A stretch of 64,000 nucleotides of DNA from Nymphaea colorata (GCF_008831285.2 NC_045139.1:12808704-12872703), one strand, 5' to 3'; positions 11,390 through 23,430 are shown, numbered from the stretch's first letter. The notes: generated from the letters alone by a model not told the origin. A program made the numbers and translations.

Positions 11390-12760
11390 CTTGTTAATCA
11401 CGAATTTGTGCTTTTCATTTCCAAGCCTCTTGGTGAAGACGTCAGCCAACTGATTTTACTCCTAACATGTGAGGTTTGTATGGTGTGATCCTGAGTCTTT
11501 TCACGAACAAAGTGGCAGTCAACTTCAATGTGGTTGGTTCGCCCGTGGAATACAGGATTTGCTCCAATGTGAATAGCTGCCATATTATCGCACTTTAGTT
11601 CCATTGGTTCCCTAATATCCAAATTCATAACTTTGAAGAGAGCTTTGATCCATATTGGTTAACATGTGCACATGGCCATAACTCTATTTTTGGCTTCCAC
11701 ACTCAAGCGGGCAATAACAGTTTGTTTTTTTCCCTTCCAAGTCACAAGATTTCCCCCAATAATCTTACAATACCCTGATGTAGATCTTATATCGTTAGGA
11801 TCTCCAGCCCAATCAACATCACAATACCCAGATACAACAAGGGATTAACTCTGTTTCATTAAAGTGCCTTTGCCTAGATTGCCTTTCAAGTACGTTAATA
11901 TTCTAGGGGTTGCCTCGACATGGCTAAACCTCGGATTGTGCATAAATTGGCTGATAAGACTGACTGCATATGTTATAACTGGTCGAGTAACTATCAGATA
12001 TATAAGTTTGCCAACAAGTTTCAGAAAACTTTCTATGTTTCTACAATGTTGCCTTCTCCTTTCTGTTCCCAGTAAGTATAATATCATCAACATATATGAG
12101 TAATATAGCTACCTTGTCACCTAAAGTGGCTGTTTGAGACCATACAAGGCTTTCTTAATTTTGCACATGTGGCCCAATTTACTCTTGACACATTGAGGAA
12201 TTTCCATAAATACCTCTTCACTTAATTTGCCATGAAGGAAGGTGTTTTTAACGTCAAGTTGTAAAAGACTCCATCATTTTATGGAAGTAATTGCAAGAAG
12301 AGTCCTTACTGTATTCATTTTTGCAACTGGGCAAAGGTCTCATTGTAGTCAATTTCCTCAGTCTGAGTGGATCCCTTTGCAACAAATCGGGCTTTGTACC
12401 ACTCTACTTCTCCATTACTTTTAAATTTGATTTTATAAATCCATTTGCATCTGACAAGTTTATTTCTCTCAGGACGAGGAACAAAATCCCAAGTATGGTT
12501 TTTTTTCAAGAGCTCTAAGTTCTTCTTTCATGGCATCTCTCCATTTGACATCTTTACTTGTCTCTCCAAATTTTTTTTGGTTCTTGTAGCTTGTAAGTCG
12601 CATGAACATAAGATTTGTATGACTCAGATATTCCATCAAATGACAAATATTTTTCAATAAAATGAACATTGTCAGTGAACAGGTATGTATAGTAATCTCT
12701 TAATCTTATTAGTGGCTTGCATTGGGGAGATGAATGTCTTACTTGAGGAAGAGGACTGGT
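11390..12760 (-). pseudogene. copia-2 reverse transcriptase and RNase H, with deletions
   Basis: Minus strand. RT is traced from WDFVPRPERNKLVRCKW (about 12490) through [27 protein letters not shown] (about 12240) and ALYGLKQPL. The residues that should link this to the catalytic YVDD (12083-12094) are missing, and about 70 residues after YVDD are missing too, so the reading jumps to LVGKLIYLIVTRP. RNase H follows, with a damaged WAGD-type start and the end KCDNMAAIHIG, NHIEVDCHFVREK at 11500-11590. Frameshifts and stops are scattered throughout. The two deletions around YVDD alone would inactivate the polymerase. Confidence 0.85.
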
Positions 12761-12829
12761 GACGTCTGTAGCTGAAGTTTGAATACTGTCTTCATTATTT
12801 TGCTCATTCTCATCAACAACTTCTTGATT

Positions 12830-14215
12830 AAAAAGAAGCTAGTTAACTTCATCATCAGATCGGTGAGGAAGCTGATTGAAGGTGTCGATCAAAGGAAGAG
12901 GGATGTTGCTATTTTGCTCGATGGGCTGAAAAAACCACTCCTCTTGTTGGGAATTATCAAAATAATTTTCAGTCTCATAAAGTTTTACATCTCTTGAAAC
13001 CACCATCTTCTTTGTAATGGGATCAAGACATCGGTAGCCATGTTTTTTACTCGAATATCCCATGAAAATGCTCTTGACTACATGTTTCTGAAACTTATTT
13101 CTGAATTTTTCCTGCACATGGACGTAACATTTGCACCCAAACACCTTGAGATGTTTAATGGATATTGGCCAATTGAAGAGGAGTTCAAGGGGAATCTTTC
13201 CATCAATGCTAGAATTAGGAATCCGGTTAGATATATAGCAAGCAGTCCCAATAGCTTCATTTCAATATTTTTGTGGCACATTCATGTGCATCATAGAGCA
13301 CGGGTGATGTTCAAGAGTTGACGATTTTTTCTTTCTACGACGTCGTTTTGTTGAGTATTTTCAACACAAGAATATTGAGGTTGTTATGCCTTTTTTTTGC
13401 ATAAACTCTTTAAGATCGTCATTAACATACTCCCCTCCATTATCAGAATGAAGTCTTTTATTCTTTGACTTATACTGAGTATGGATGAGATTGTAGAATT
13501 CTTTAAATATATTTGGTACCTCACCTTTATTATTGAGAAAATAAATCCAACTTACACGAGTCATATCATCAACAAAAGAAACATAGTATCTATATTCGGT
13601 ATGAGATATTTCAAGAGTAGGCCCCCATACATCTGAATGTATAAGATCAAAAGCTTCTAAAGACTTTTTTATGGATGATTGAAATGGAAGTCTTGTGAAC
13701 TTGGAAAACTCACAAGCGTCGCATGCCCCATGTTTAGTAATGAGGTGAGGAACAAATTGTTCGAGGCTCCGATCTGAAATGTGACCGAATCTGGCATTCC
13801 ATTTGTGGTATTTAGAATCTCTTCGGCTGTCTTGGTTGGTGAGGAGACTAACACAATCTTCGTCTAAAACATATAATCCTTCTTGTAGATGATTTTTACC
13901 AATCACTCTCTTCGAGTTCAGTTCTTGAGACCTCACTTCCTTGGAAGAGAAAATCACCAAACAATTGTAAGCTTGAGTAATCTTACTAATAGAAATCAAA
14001 TTTGCTGCAAGTTTGGGAACATGAAGAACTTTAGACTTATGGTTTCCAAAAAACGTGATTGTATCAGCACCCTCGACATTTATGGAAGAACCATCGACAG
14101 TGAACACAGGCTATTTATAATATTTGATAAGTTCACTAAGTGTAAGCGATTCACTAGTCACGTGATCGGTTGCTCCGGAGTCAATAATCCAAGTACTGTT
14201 TTTTGCCATAGAGAA
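12830..14215 (-). pseudogene. copia-2 protease and integrase
   Basis: Minus strand. The protease signature WIIDSGATDH is at about 14160-14190, followed by a stop near 14107. One long frame (14107-13361) then holds the end of the protease region, the integrase zinc segment (KWNARFGHIS ... CDACEFSK), the first catalytic Asp (IHSDVWGPT), YYVSFVDDMTRVSWIYF and the second Asp (LHSDNGGEYVNDD). The glutamate region and the C-terminal part (FGCKCYVHVQEKFRNK, VKSIFMGYSSKKHGYRC) continue to about 12840 in shifted frames. Confidence 0.87.
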
Positions 14216-14220
14216 TAAGA

Positions 14221-14960
14221 CTAGAGGCTTACCTTCAAGGATTCACTAACTGGTTGAGAGGAGACGAGATTGGTCTTGGAGAATTTTTGAAAAAAATTCT
14301 TTAGATCATCCTTTGTAACAAAGTTTGCTAGGTTGATGTCCTTTGAAGAAGTTGTCGATTTTTCCTTCTCATGTATTCCTATAATCTCCCAACACCGTTC
14401 ATGAGTATGACCAGTTTTTTTGCAGTGGGTACACTTCAATTTGCTACGAGTTCTTGTATTGTTTGATCTGCTTCTTTGTCCTTCTTGAGTGCGAGAAATA
14501 TACACCATTTTTTCAGAATTCATAACTCTCTACCTGGACACCTCTCTTTGAATGATTTGACAAATAGTGTTCAAGGTTGGAAGAGGAGATGAGTTCAAGA
14601 TCTAGCTGTGCGAGGTCTCATAGTCCTCACTGAGACCAGCCAATATTTTGAAGATTTTGTCTTCCTTGAACCACTGTTTGAAGATCTCAGGGTCAAAAGT
14701 AGCTGGTCGTTATTGAAGTTCATCAAAAAGACTGTGGAGTCGGCCGATATAGAGATGAACATCGTTGTCTCCCACCGTGAGATTAGCGATCTCATATTGT
14801 ATTCGATATATGTGAGCAAGATTATGTTGCTCGCTAAATAGAGCTTTGAATGACTCCCAAATGCCTTGGGCCATGTCTTGATATATGAACATATTTGTCA
14901 TTGATGGCTCCATCGAATTTATCGACCACGACATAACCATGTCATTTCCAGATTCTCACT
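14221..14960 (-). pseudogene. copia-2 gag with CCHC knuckle
   Basis: Minus strand. A UBN2-type gag core is visible in MVMSWSINSMEPSM, WESFKALFSEQHN and LYIGRLHSLFDELQ (14940-14710), followed in another frame by the nucleocapsid knuckle CTHCKKTGHTHERC (about 14390-14450), which has perfect C-X2-C-X4-H-X4-C spacing. Gag would form the particle that packages element RNA. The start codon cannot be fixed because of frameshifts; the stretch 14960-15192 is leader with no clear coding. Confidence 0.8.
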
Positions 14961-15192
14961 CGTCATACCTGGGATCACTACTGGTAGGAGGTTTGATTTT
15001 TCCGTTGATGTATCCCACCTTAGATCTCCCACTAACAAATAGGCGTGCAACCTTGGCCCAACTCAGATAGTTTGTGCCATTGAGAAGGTGGACGTGATCT
15101 TCAATGTGTTGCCCTGTTGATCAAAGGATTTTGATCGTCTGAAATAACACGCCTAGGGATAAAATCAATACGCCAGAATCTGATTTGATAAT

Positions 15193-15538
15193 GGCTCTGA
15201 TACCATGTTAAAACATGAACCAGAACAAGAAAAAACACAATAATGCTCAAGGATATAAGTGGTTCGACATTTTGATGCATACATCCATGGGAAAGTGAGC
15301 TCTCACTTTATTCATTCTCTAATATGATTTGAGAGAAGATGACCTCCCAATATATAGAATACACGCCAACCGATTTTAGATAAGAGAATCATGCAAGATT
15401 CTCATGCAAAGCAACAAGATTAAACAAGATTTTGAATAAATAAGGAAACTATGAGAGAAAATCGATTAGGCAGCTGTAGATAATCCTTCCTAACAGATAA
15501 ATGAGATAATGGAGGCAATCCCTATAATTTTGCTAACA
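15193..15538 (-). repeat. copia-2 primer binding site and 5' LTR
   Basis: The minus-strand TGGTATCAGAGCC (15193-15205) directly follows the LTR end (…TTTTAACA at 15206). The LTR spans 15206-15538 and begins TGTTAGCAAAAT on the minus strand. Confidence 0.93.
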
Positions 15539-16815
15539 AGAAACTGACGAACAACGCACCTCCTCCTCTGGGTTTCCAGGGAGGGTTTAAATTCACACGT
15601 ATGACAAGGAGATCCCAGGGTAGAGCTCACAATGTGCATCTTTCCCAGTCTTTTCTCATTTTTTACCATCTTTTCTCTCCTTTCTCTCGAACCCTCTCTG
15701 CTAGGGTTTGCGTCACTGCCGGGAAGACGATGAGAGCTGCGGCCGATGAACTCCGACTTTCTATTCAGTGAGCGTTGGCGACCTGAAAGAACGGATACAG
15801 CACAGCGGAGGGAGCAGCGGTCGAGTAGTTATGGGTCTGCCTGAAAGGTAACAGTGACAGAGGGCTTCGCGGTGCAGAGAGCCGGCCAGAAGGTCTAACG
15901 AAACTGTCAGCAGCAACCGGAGGTTGTTGTGAGTCCATCCTGCATCAGAAGGTAAAAACAAGGACGGCTTCAGCAACCACATCCGGTAGAACAAACAACT
16001 GTGATGCTTAGTCGCTCAAGCAGCAGACAACTTGAAGGAGAGACGGTAGATTGTCCAGTCGAGATAGGAAAAAACTGGCAGCGGTGGTTTTCCAAGCCGT
16101 CGAGTAAATTACTTTACATTTTTTTCCTCTGTTTTTTTTGTCCTCTTTTGTTTGTTGTTGAGCAGAATAAGCTCTGCTATCTGTTGCCAGAAGCACGGAC
16201 TACTCCCTATCCCCTCTGATTTACTTTCTTCCTCTTTTACTATAGCAGCGGCAAGATCACCGGCTCAGGCGACCGGATGAATGGCACCGGACAGACAGTA
16301 GCATGAGTTCTTGCCTGTCCAGATGGTCGCTCTTTTTTTTTATTCTTTTTCTTTTTGGTTCGTCCTTCTGGCTCTTTCCCATAAATAGAGACTCAAAAAC
16401 CCACCGCACTTGTCGAAAAACATCTTACGGCATGGCATTAGATATCACAGCAGATATGTTAGAATAAAAAGGAGATTAAACAACTATCACAGCCAAAAAC
16501 AAACGTTTCACGTATTTTTTTATATGTATATTAATTTCTGCAAACAGCCGTCCATAGCTAAAGTGACTGCCTTAATATTGTGCTATGTCAAACCGAGTTA
16601 TACTCATTCAGACTTCATGTTTTCTTTTAATCCTCTTTTTATTTCTTCCCACCATCAGATGGAAATATGTTCAAATGTCCAAACAGTGCAGAGATTTTTC
16701 CTGGAGGTTCTCAGAAGCACATGTACATGTTCTGCTCTCCTTGCTATTCCATGGTTTATTTGGTGATCTTGCGTCCTCTTTTTCTTCATATATATAGTCT
16801 TTTATCGAATCCACT
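15539..16815 (+). repeat. GC-rich leader-like block, left copy
   Basis: This block pairs in reverse complement with 41395-42785. It contains a typical plant leader signature (ctctctgctagggtttgcgtc at about 15695), GC-rich sequence at 15720-16000 and then T-rich sequence. No long open frame is shared by the two copies: that of the right copy (42524-42258, minus) is broken here. It could be the 5' part of a dead gene or the leader of an uncharacterised element. The left copy has the empty site (near 16592) of the MITE present in the right copy. Confidence 0.7.
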
Positions 16816-16955
16816 AAGCATGTTGCATTTTTTCTGTCATAATAAGTTACAAACTAACCTAAACAATTTCTATAGTTAATCATGCAACATGCAAACAACG
16901 AATAAAAACATGCTAATACTTAGTTGAACGAATTTTTTTTGTTTTTAGATTTCAC
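16815..16955 (+). repeat. A-B repeat pair, permuted relative to 39722-39850
   Basis: Segment A (agcatgttgcattttttctg, 16815-16880) is followed by segment B (aaaacatgctaatacttagt, about 16903-16950). At 39722-39850 the same two segments occur in the same orientation but in the order B-A. The inverted arm homology ends just where A begins. Confidence 0.65.
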
Positions 16956-17035
16956 ATGCACAGTCCTCAGATGGAAGCATAGAGATTTTGCTATCAAACA
17001 TATGCACACAAAAAATCTTTTGGGCTATCAAGCAG

Positions 17036-17226
17036 AAAGGTCCTCATAAATAAGAGGCACAACCTTGTTCTACCTTTTTGTTTTACTATACGAACACGAA
17101 AGGTCCTCATAAATAAGAGGCACAACCTTGTTCTACCTTTCTGTTTTACTATACGAACACGAAAGGTCCTCATAAATAAGAGGCACAACCTTGTTCTACC
17201 TTTCTGTTTTACTATAATTACGAACA
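17036..17226. repeat. 63-bp tandem repeat, three copies
   Basis: A unit starting aggtcctcataaataagagg repeats with a 63-bp period (tcctcat at 17041, 17104 and 17167). Copies differ at one or two bases. The period is a multiple of three, so the minus strand shows a 21-residue repeat, but nothing else suggests coding. Confidence 0.95.
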
Positions 17227-17570
17227 CGACAGAAAATTTATGTGCAGTGCCAGAATAGAAGCATATGGATTTTGCATATAATAGCATGCCATCTTAAAAC
17301 AAATTTCTCGGTTCTCCTTTTTTTTTTCATTATTAACCTGAAACTGTGATGTACACGCAGAGAGATTATACATAAATGTATAATTGATGTTCTGAGATTT
17401 TTAGCATGCTAGAATATTGAGAAATATAGTGTAATATGTTTATACACTTTGTCATGATCTAGACAATCTTTTATTGTGAATAATGCCTAGACTGCATGTA
17501 CATGTGTTGATCAAGGGCAATAACTAATAAGAATCAAGTATATATGCCTCTTGCGCAATCAGACTCTATC

Positions 17571-18191
17571 TGAAGCACCAAGTCTCTATGATATTTATTA
17601 AGATAGCGTACTAAAGAAGCCTGATGATGTACATAAGCACACAGAAAGAGCTTACTACAAGCATCACAAAAGCCAGATTGATCTTACAGGTTTGCTGCTT
17701 TTGATTTCTTTTTTGTGCGTTTAGATTAACAACCTGGCTCTTGGAGTTTTTCAGCGGAAGACGCCTACAACCTTGTTTGTTTCCTCACTAAAGTCACCAA
17801 CAGAGCTCCAAGTCGTGCACACGAATGGCAACTAGCAGCAGCAACTAAAGAGAGGAAGAAGAAGAAGAAGAAGAGAAATTGAAACTGAAATTGAAGCAAA
17901 GAGATTAGTTGGGTTTGCTTCTATGACGCTCAAGCAAGGGTAATTTGAAAATTCATCACTAAATCGTGTAGTGCTGGGTTTATATGACCAGCCACATAGG
18001 TTTTCCCTTATGTCAGCCTGTGGTTAGGGCCAGTGAGATATTTCAAGAAAAAAGACAATGTAACACCAAAGTTTGTTTTTAATGAAAAATCTTTAGTTTG
18101 AAAAATAGTTAGCACAGTCTATCTCGTAACTGAGAGTGGGCCTCTCACAGTTACGAGAGGAAGGGATAGGGCCCATGGCCACTATCCAACA
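17571..18191 (-). mobile_element. Solo LTR of a copia-3 relative
   Basis: On the minus strand this starts TGTTGGATAGTGGCCATGGG at 18191, nearly the start of the copia-3 LTR, and shares with it the phrase GGGAAAACCTA...GGCTGG just before a TATA box (CATATAAA, 17979-17986). It ends GGTGCTTCA at 17571, with AATAAA (17594-17599) 23 bases before the end. It is flanked on both sides by CTATC (17566-17570 and 18192-18196), a 5-bp target duplication. No internal region or second LTR is present, so it is a recombined solo LTR of 621 bp. It sits just upstream of LINE coding sequence. Confidence 0.8.
18123..18157. promoter_or_regulatory. Palindromic TAACTG pair in solo-LTR U3
   Basis: CTCGTAACTGAGAG (18123-18136) and CTCTCACAGTTACGAG (18142-18157) form an inverted repeat upstream of the TATA box. 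Each arm contains TAACTG, the core bound by several plant R2R3-MYB factors. The copia-3 LTR has a shorter palindrome with the same core at the same place (34265-34285). A regulatory role is inferred. Confidence 0.55.
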
Positions 18192-18196
18192 CTATC

Positions 18197-19192
18197 ATCC
18201 ATTCGTAATGCCATGACAAGTGATCTTTCTCAATAGGATGCACTTCTACTTCGTCACTTGGCTGCAGAACTCTTTCAAATGTTGAACGAATGGCAACATC
18301 GAAATGAAATCCATGGTAGACAATGATCTCAAATCAATTGGCTTAGAAGCGGTGATAAAAATAAAGCCTTATTTATGCATTCCACCACAAAAAATACAAA
18401 GCCTCAAGAATCCCCACTATTGATATTTAGAGTTCTCGTAAGTGTGGTGCTATTCCAGTTGTTACTAGTTGCTTTAGAAATTTTTTTTTGCCCAACCCCA
18501 TACATATTCAGTTACTTTTAATGGATCGGATTTTCCTAAACTAACTTGGGCTCAAGCTTTTGCTCTTCAACTTCCATTTCAAGAGCCTGAAATATTAATT
18601 GTCATTCGATCCTTTTTCATAATGGAGACACCCGAGGAGGATGGCTACCCAAAGGCTTTTTTTTTATATGAAACTAGCATTCTGTTAGGGAACATATTTG
18701 CAATATGCTTAAGTAATTTCGTAGGACTTCATGGCTTCCTCCTGATTTTCATCGATTTATGATCGTTTTAGCCCCCAAAAGAGGCGATGGAAATTGTATA
18801 TCCAAGTTTATACTAATCTCCATCATTGGTGCACTTTGTTGTATCATTGCCAAAGTGTTAAGGGGTCAGGTTGCAAAAAACCAACTGTAACATTATTTCT
18901 CCCAATCAACTTGTTTTCATGCCAAAGAGAGATTTTAAACATGGTATCACCTTTGCCACCCAAATTGCTCACTCCATGCAAGCTTCTGGTAATCAATACT
19001 TCATGCTTAAAGTCAAATTGTAGAAAGCATTTGACTTAGTATCTTGGAGTAATTTATTCTCAGTCATGTGCACCATGAATTTTGGAGATTGGTGGATGAA
19101 TTGGATTCAGGAGCTGATCACTAAAGCTAAAGCAGTCATAACTATTAGTCGTGCTTGTGTAGGCCCTTTTTCAATCCCTTGGGGTCTTCAGC
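18197..19192 (+). pseudogene. L1-like LINE ORF2, linker and first half of RT
   Basis: Motifs of plant L1 ORF2 appear in order. At about 18245-18430: LRHLAAELFQMLNEW, a damaged EIHWRQ-like stretch, NWLRSGDK. At about 18770-18800 is the 'IPKKRGDGN'-like opening of the RT domain, followed by the 'PNQ.F..KR' region at about 18900 (PNQLVFMPKRDF) and the 'KAFDSVSW'-like region at about 19025 (KHLT-YLGV in a broken frame). The end is GPFSIPWGLQQ, the conserved 'GLRQGDPLSP' site, where the coding sequence is cut by the 4.9-kb insertion. Stops and frameshifts are numerous. It resumes at 24105. Confidence 0.8.
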
Positions 19193-20199
19193 AGTGATGC
19201 CCAAATCAACATGTGAACTAGTGGAAGAAGAAGAAGGGGACCAAGAGAGAGGGAGAGAGAGAGAGGGACACTCACCGATTTTTGATGATTCATTGGCTAC
19301 AAACACCGGCACCAGTGAATGAGGTCACACGATTGGCAGAAAGATCCTTGATCGGGCAGACGATAGAGAGAGAACACACGAATGGCAAGGACAGGTCACG
19401 TGAAAGCAATTCGATGGTTCTTTTATTTGCCGTGAGAAGACAGGGTTTCTGATGCTACCTACCGGCCTAAAATAGTTGTCTCTGTTCTTTTCTTTAGCAG
19501 TACAAAACTAAGGGACACAACAGCTTCTACGCCAACACTAGCACACCTTCAGCGAATGTAGTGACATTGTTTAAATATAAAATTTTCCAATAAAATCTTA
19601 TGCATACCGTACTAAATGAGATATCATTACCTATACTCGCATATGTTTCCCTTGTTTGGGATTCCGAGCGATGGGAAGGTTTAACCATTTTTAGCGCCTT
19701 TACTAAGGGTAATTAACCAAGGGTTAGACCAAATGTTCCAATTTCTAAGTTTAAATGTCATCCAAAGCCTTAGAAAGAAAACGTCACCTAAATTTGAAAT
19801 CATGCATGTTTTAAAAATCTAAATAGATCTCAAAAAATGGGCTTATGAACAAGAAAAAATTAATCTTGATTTCTATTCGTGTCTAGATCATCATAGATCA
19901 ATGCATATCGATGTCCTAGACCTAAAGTGATGCATGCAAAAATAAGTCATGTAGACATGTAGTCCAGACTCTTGTTCTAAATTTGAAATAGAGATGTTAA
20001 AAAAGCCAAAATATCATTTCATGTGATTATACTCGTTATCCAATATTCAAGTTAAAAGTTCCAGTAAATTTGATCTTGTATTCATGATTGCATCTTTTAA
20101 AGATCCAAGTTCTAAGAAGATAGATGCAAATATAATCAATACCAGGTTTAAGAATCTTGTATTAGGGTGTGATTATGTGAATACTATTCTAAGATTTAT

Positions 20200-20470
20200 A
20201 TCCAAAGTTCATAGTGTAAAATCTGATCCAAAATCCAAAACCTGAGATCCCATGTCCAAAATTTAGGGTTTGAAATCCTAAGTCCGATATCCAAAATCCA
20301 TAATATAATATCCATAATCTGAGATTTAGGATTCAAGGCTCATTATATGAAATGTAATCCAAAATCCAAAATCTAGGATTTAAGATCCAAAATTTGAGGT
20401 CCAAGATCCATAATCCAAATATTTGAGATCTAAAATTTAATACTTGAAATTTAAAGTCCGTTTAATATCA
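20200..20470. repeat. Degenerate 'ATCCAAAATC' low-complexity run
   Basis: Short phrases such as atccaaaatcc, gatccaaaat and aatctgagat recur irregularly over about 270 bases, without a fixed period. Similar runs are at 10625-10700 and 43190-43450. Confidence 0.6.
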
Positions 20471-21243
20471 AGGTTTAGATAATTAATGACTTGTGGTTTG
20501 AATATAATAACTTTATTTGAGATCCAAGATCCAAATAGGTTGGGGATGGATCATTCTAGAGAACTAGGTTGAATCTTGCCTGCACTGGGTTCAGACCTAC
20601 CTAGGGCTAAGTTTGACTATGGTAAGTGTGTTTGGTCTTAGTCCATGTGATATATAAATTTCATTCATTCCATGTGAATGGGTATTTAAAGAAGTTTGAC
20701 TAGACCTACAGTATAAACTGGTTTCATACATAGTACGCTTTAAGGCTGGTCAGGTTTAGGTCTTAGAGAGTTGAACTAGTATTGGACACCATGTCTACAT
20801 GGCCTAGGTTTTTTGAAATTATTTTAAAGGTATTGATTTCAAAATATTTTAGAAAAAACTATGTTCTGAAATTATTTTTATATAAGGATCAAACTAGATT
20901 CTGGTTTTCACATACAGGAGCTAATGCACACATAGTATGCTACTAAGCTGACTCAATCTGGTTTCAAATATGAAGCAAAACTAAACTAAACATGCATAAA
21001 GAACTCAACTGTAAAGGAAAAAAAAAAAAGAAATTGGTTGAAGCTGGTGCCCTAGTTGAGCTCACTCCGACGACCCACACACCAAGTCTGGTTAGGTCAT
21101 TTGGCTGAGTGCTAATGCAGCCTGATCCAAGACTTTAAAAAAATTAACTTGTTTTGATCTGGACCCCTTTTTTGAGCACCCCATTGAAATTTTACCAATT
21201 TTTTGGGGTTCGTAAGGAATAGTTCAAAGTGTGTGGTGAGAGG

Positions 21244-21603
21244 TAGACCAGGGCAACCGGCCAGTACCCATCGGGTGCCCGGAACCCGGCCAGGTCGGGT
21301 CTAGGTTCGGGCCGAGAAAACAGCTCGGCGGGCCGGGCTTGGGCCTGATGTGCGGCCCGGGTCGGCCCGGCCTGGCCCATTTATAATTTAATTTTTTTTT
21401 AATTTTTTAAAATTTAATAATATGTATTTGTTAGTAAAAATATATTTTATATTATTAAAATTTATTTTATAATTAAAAAAATATTTTTTTATTACCAAAC
21501 GGGCCGTGTCGGGTCGGGCCGTGGGCCGGGACCTGCGATATTGGGCCGGGCCCGGGCCGGGTTTCGGGCCCGACGGGCCGGCCCGGCCCGTTGCCCAGGT
21601 CTA
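21244..21603. mobile_element. Complete hAT-type MITE with 8-bp target duplication
   Basis: A 360-bp element with terminal inverted repeats (start TAGACCAGGGCAACCGGCC; the other end reads TAGACCTGGGCAACGGGCC in reverse complement), GC-rich subterminal regions full of GGCCCGG and an AT-rich core (21380-21500). It is flanked by a perfect 8-bp direct repeat, GTGAGAGG (21236-21243 and 21604-21611), the size made by hAT transposases. It has no coding capacity and must have been mobilised by another element. Confidence 0.9.
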
Positions 21604-22959
21604 GTGAGAGGGGGGTGTGAAGACCTATTTAGAGGAGAGAGAGAGAAGGGGTTACCCCCTTGAGATTTTCGATCTAGGACTAAACTTCGAGTCCCCCTCT
21701 CTCCTCTCAAAAGTACAAAACTTTAGGTTAAATATGTTTTCAAGCAGAACAATGTTTGCCACATTCTCATTCGAACTCAGAATTCCATTATGTAAAAAGC
21801 CAAGCATACATGGAGAAGCTTATTTGGATTGACATTGAATGTGAAGAATGAACGAAGCGACAATATGAAGGGGAGAAAACACACTTTTAAATTTTATTCT
21901 AAAACTTTATATAATTAGAAAAAATTTCGTTCCAGCCACATACGAGTACTGATTTCGATTTTTTCTGTGCCGAAGTACTCAGCTAAGAATTCTGCATAGT
22001 TCAAGTGCTTATGTGTGAATGGACATTAAGCATGGAGTGAGAAAACTACGATACATTTTTGAGATATAATGTAACATTAATCTCATATGTGGATCCTAGA
22101 TCTGGGTTTGATGTTGAGAGCCAAATTCAGGTATGGATCAAAGAAAAATTCTAGAAGATGGATGCATATATGGTATTAAAATTTGGACTATGATTCAATA
22201 TCTAGGATCTGAAAGAAGAATAATGGATTTGGATCTATAAGGATTGATCGGATTTGTTTCTTGGATATGAGATCCAGACAATGAAATAAGCCTTGGATAT
22301 ATGAACTGGATCAGAAGTATGAAATAGAGATCTGTAAATAGCAAGGACCGAGACTTGGCTTGAGCTAGGCTAGGTGTGTTCACGCTGTATGACATGGGTT
22401 GGACCTGGGTTAGGTTCAGTTTTTGTAAAAAATGGGTTCACTCCTAGGCTGAGCATAGGTTCAGTTCTAGGTTAAGCTTGGGTTTAAGCCTACCAAATCC
22501 ATGAAATATTTATGGAAAGGTAACTTCAGTTCATGTGGCTTCTAAGTTTGGTTTTATGAAAAATACGTGCATGATAAAATAACTAAAGTATCGTTGTGCG
22601 TGATTGTGGCTTGAAACAAGTTTAAATAAACAAATGGGCTTGAACTAAGGATTTGAAATTAAAGAAAATCTTAAACCAAGGTATATGTGACATATGTTAT
22701 ATGTTAATGTAGAAGAATATGGCTAAAAAATAACCATCTTGCCCATGTGTGTAGCAGGTTCCGAATGACTTTTCTCTGTCTGACTAAACCAACATGTGTT
22801 CAACTTCTTAAATATACTATAATTAAAATTTTAACAAAAATTTTCTTTTCGAATTGTTCTAAAAATAAAAAATAAACTTTTATCAAGCCGTATACACAAC
22901 TTGACAGCAATTTACACTGTACCAAGTACTAGGAATAAACTTCATGTCATTCAAAACTT

Positions 22960-23430
22960 AATCGAACTCAAACCAAAAAGAATAAACTCAAATCAAACTA
23001 TGAGAGTCTTGATTTACTCATAATAAACATAATTCACAACTCTGTTTTAGCTAACTCTATTAGCTAACTCTATCAAATTAAGTTCAAATTCAGCTCAAAA
23101 CCTTGAAAAGAAGAGAGAAAAAGCGCTCAAAACTGGATTGAACTCAAGCCGGGATGAATGAATTCAAACCAAACTAAGAGAGTATTGGTTTATCCATGAT
23201 AAATATAGTCCCATTCAGTTTTAGCTCACTCTATCAACTTGACCTCAAATTCAGCACAAACACCTGAAAACAGCAGGGTGAGAGCACTTGAAACTGAATT
23301 AAACTCAAACTGAGCTAAGAAAAGCTTGATTTATAAATGATAAACAGGTCCGATCTCGATTTTAGCTCAATCTTTAGAGTTGAGCTCAACCTCAGTTCAA
23401 ACCCCCAGAAAACAAGAGAGAAAGGCCTAG
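22960..23430. repeat. Satellite-like block, about three degenerate copies
   Basis: The phrase 'actcaaac...agagagtcttgatttactca' with following 'gttttagctaactctat' and 'cagctcaaaacc' recurs starting near 22980, 23160 and 23300, so the spacing varies between roughly 140 and 180 bases. Copies are diverged by many changes. No coding. Confidence 0.6.

Larger units (their letters stand above)
11010..15538 (-). mobile_element. Ty1/copia LTR retrotransposon, copia-2 (degenerate)
   Basis: A 4.5-kb element on the minus strand with LTRs of 336 bp (11010-11345) and 333 bp (15206-15538), both TG...CA, a tRNA-iMet primer site next to the right LTR and a polypurine tract next to the left LTR. Flanking copies are AGAGA (11005-11009) and AGAAA (15539-15543). 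Its right flank (aactgacgaacaacgc) corresponds to uninterrupted sequence in the right arm near 42765-42785, so it inserted after the inverted duplication. The LTRs differ at many positions and by small indels, more than in copia-1. Confidence 0.93.
1..16815 (+). repeat. Left arm of a large inverted duplication (mosaic)
   Basis: Several blocks here are reverse complements of blocks in 41395-54215, in mirrored order. Pairs read by eye: 1-410 with 53813-54215; 720-2330 with 51444-53800; 2330-3890 with 46230-47691; 8585-8700 with about 46130-46212; 9262-9497 with 45850-46085; 10955-10997 with about 45793-45850; 15544-16815 with 41395-42785. The arm has been enlarged by copia-1 and copia-2, and it keeps LINE sequence (9045-9260, 9500-9865) that the other arm lacks. 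It continues beyond the left edge of the window. Divergence is visible (point changes, indels), so the duplication is not recent. Confidence 0.85.
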
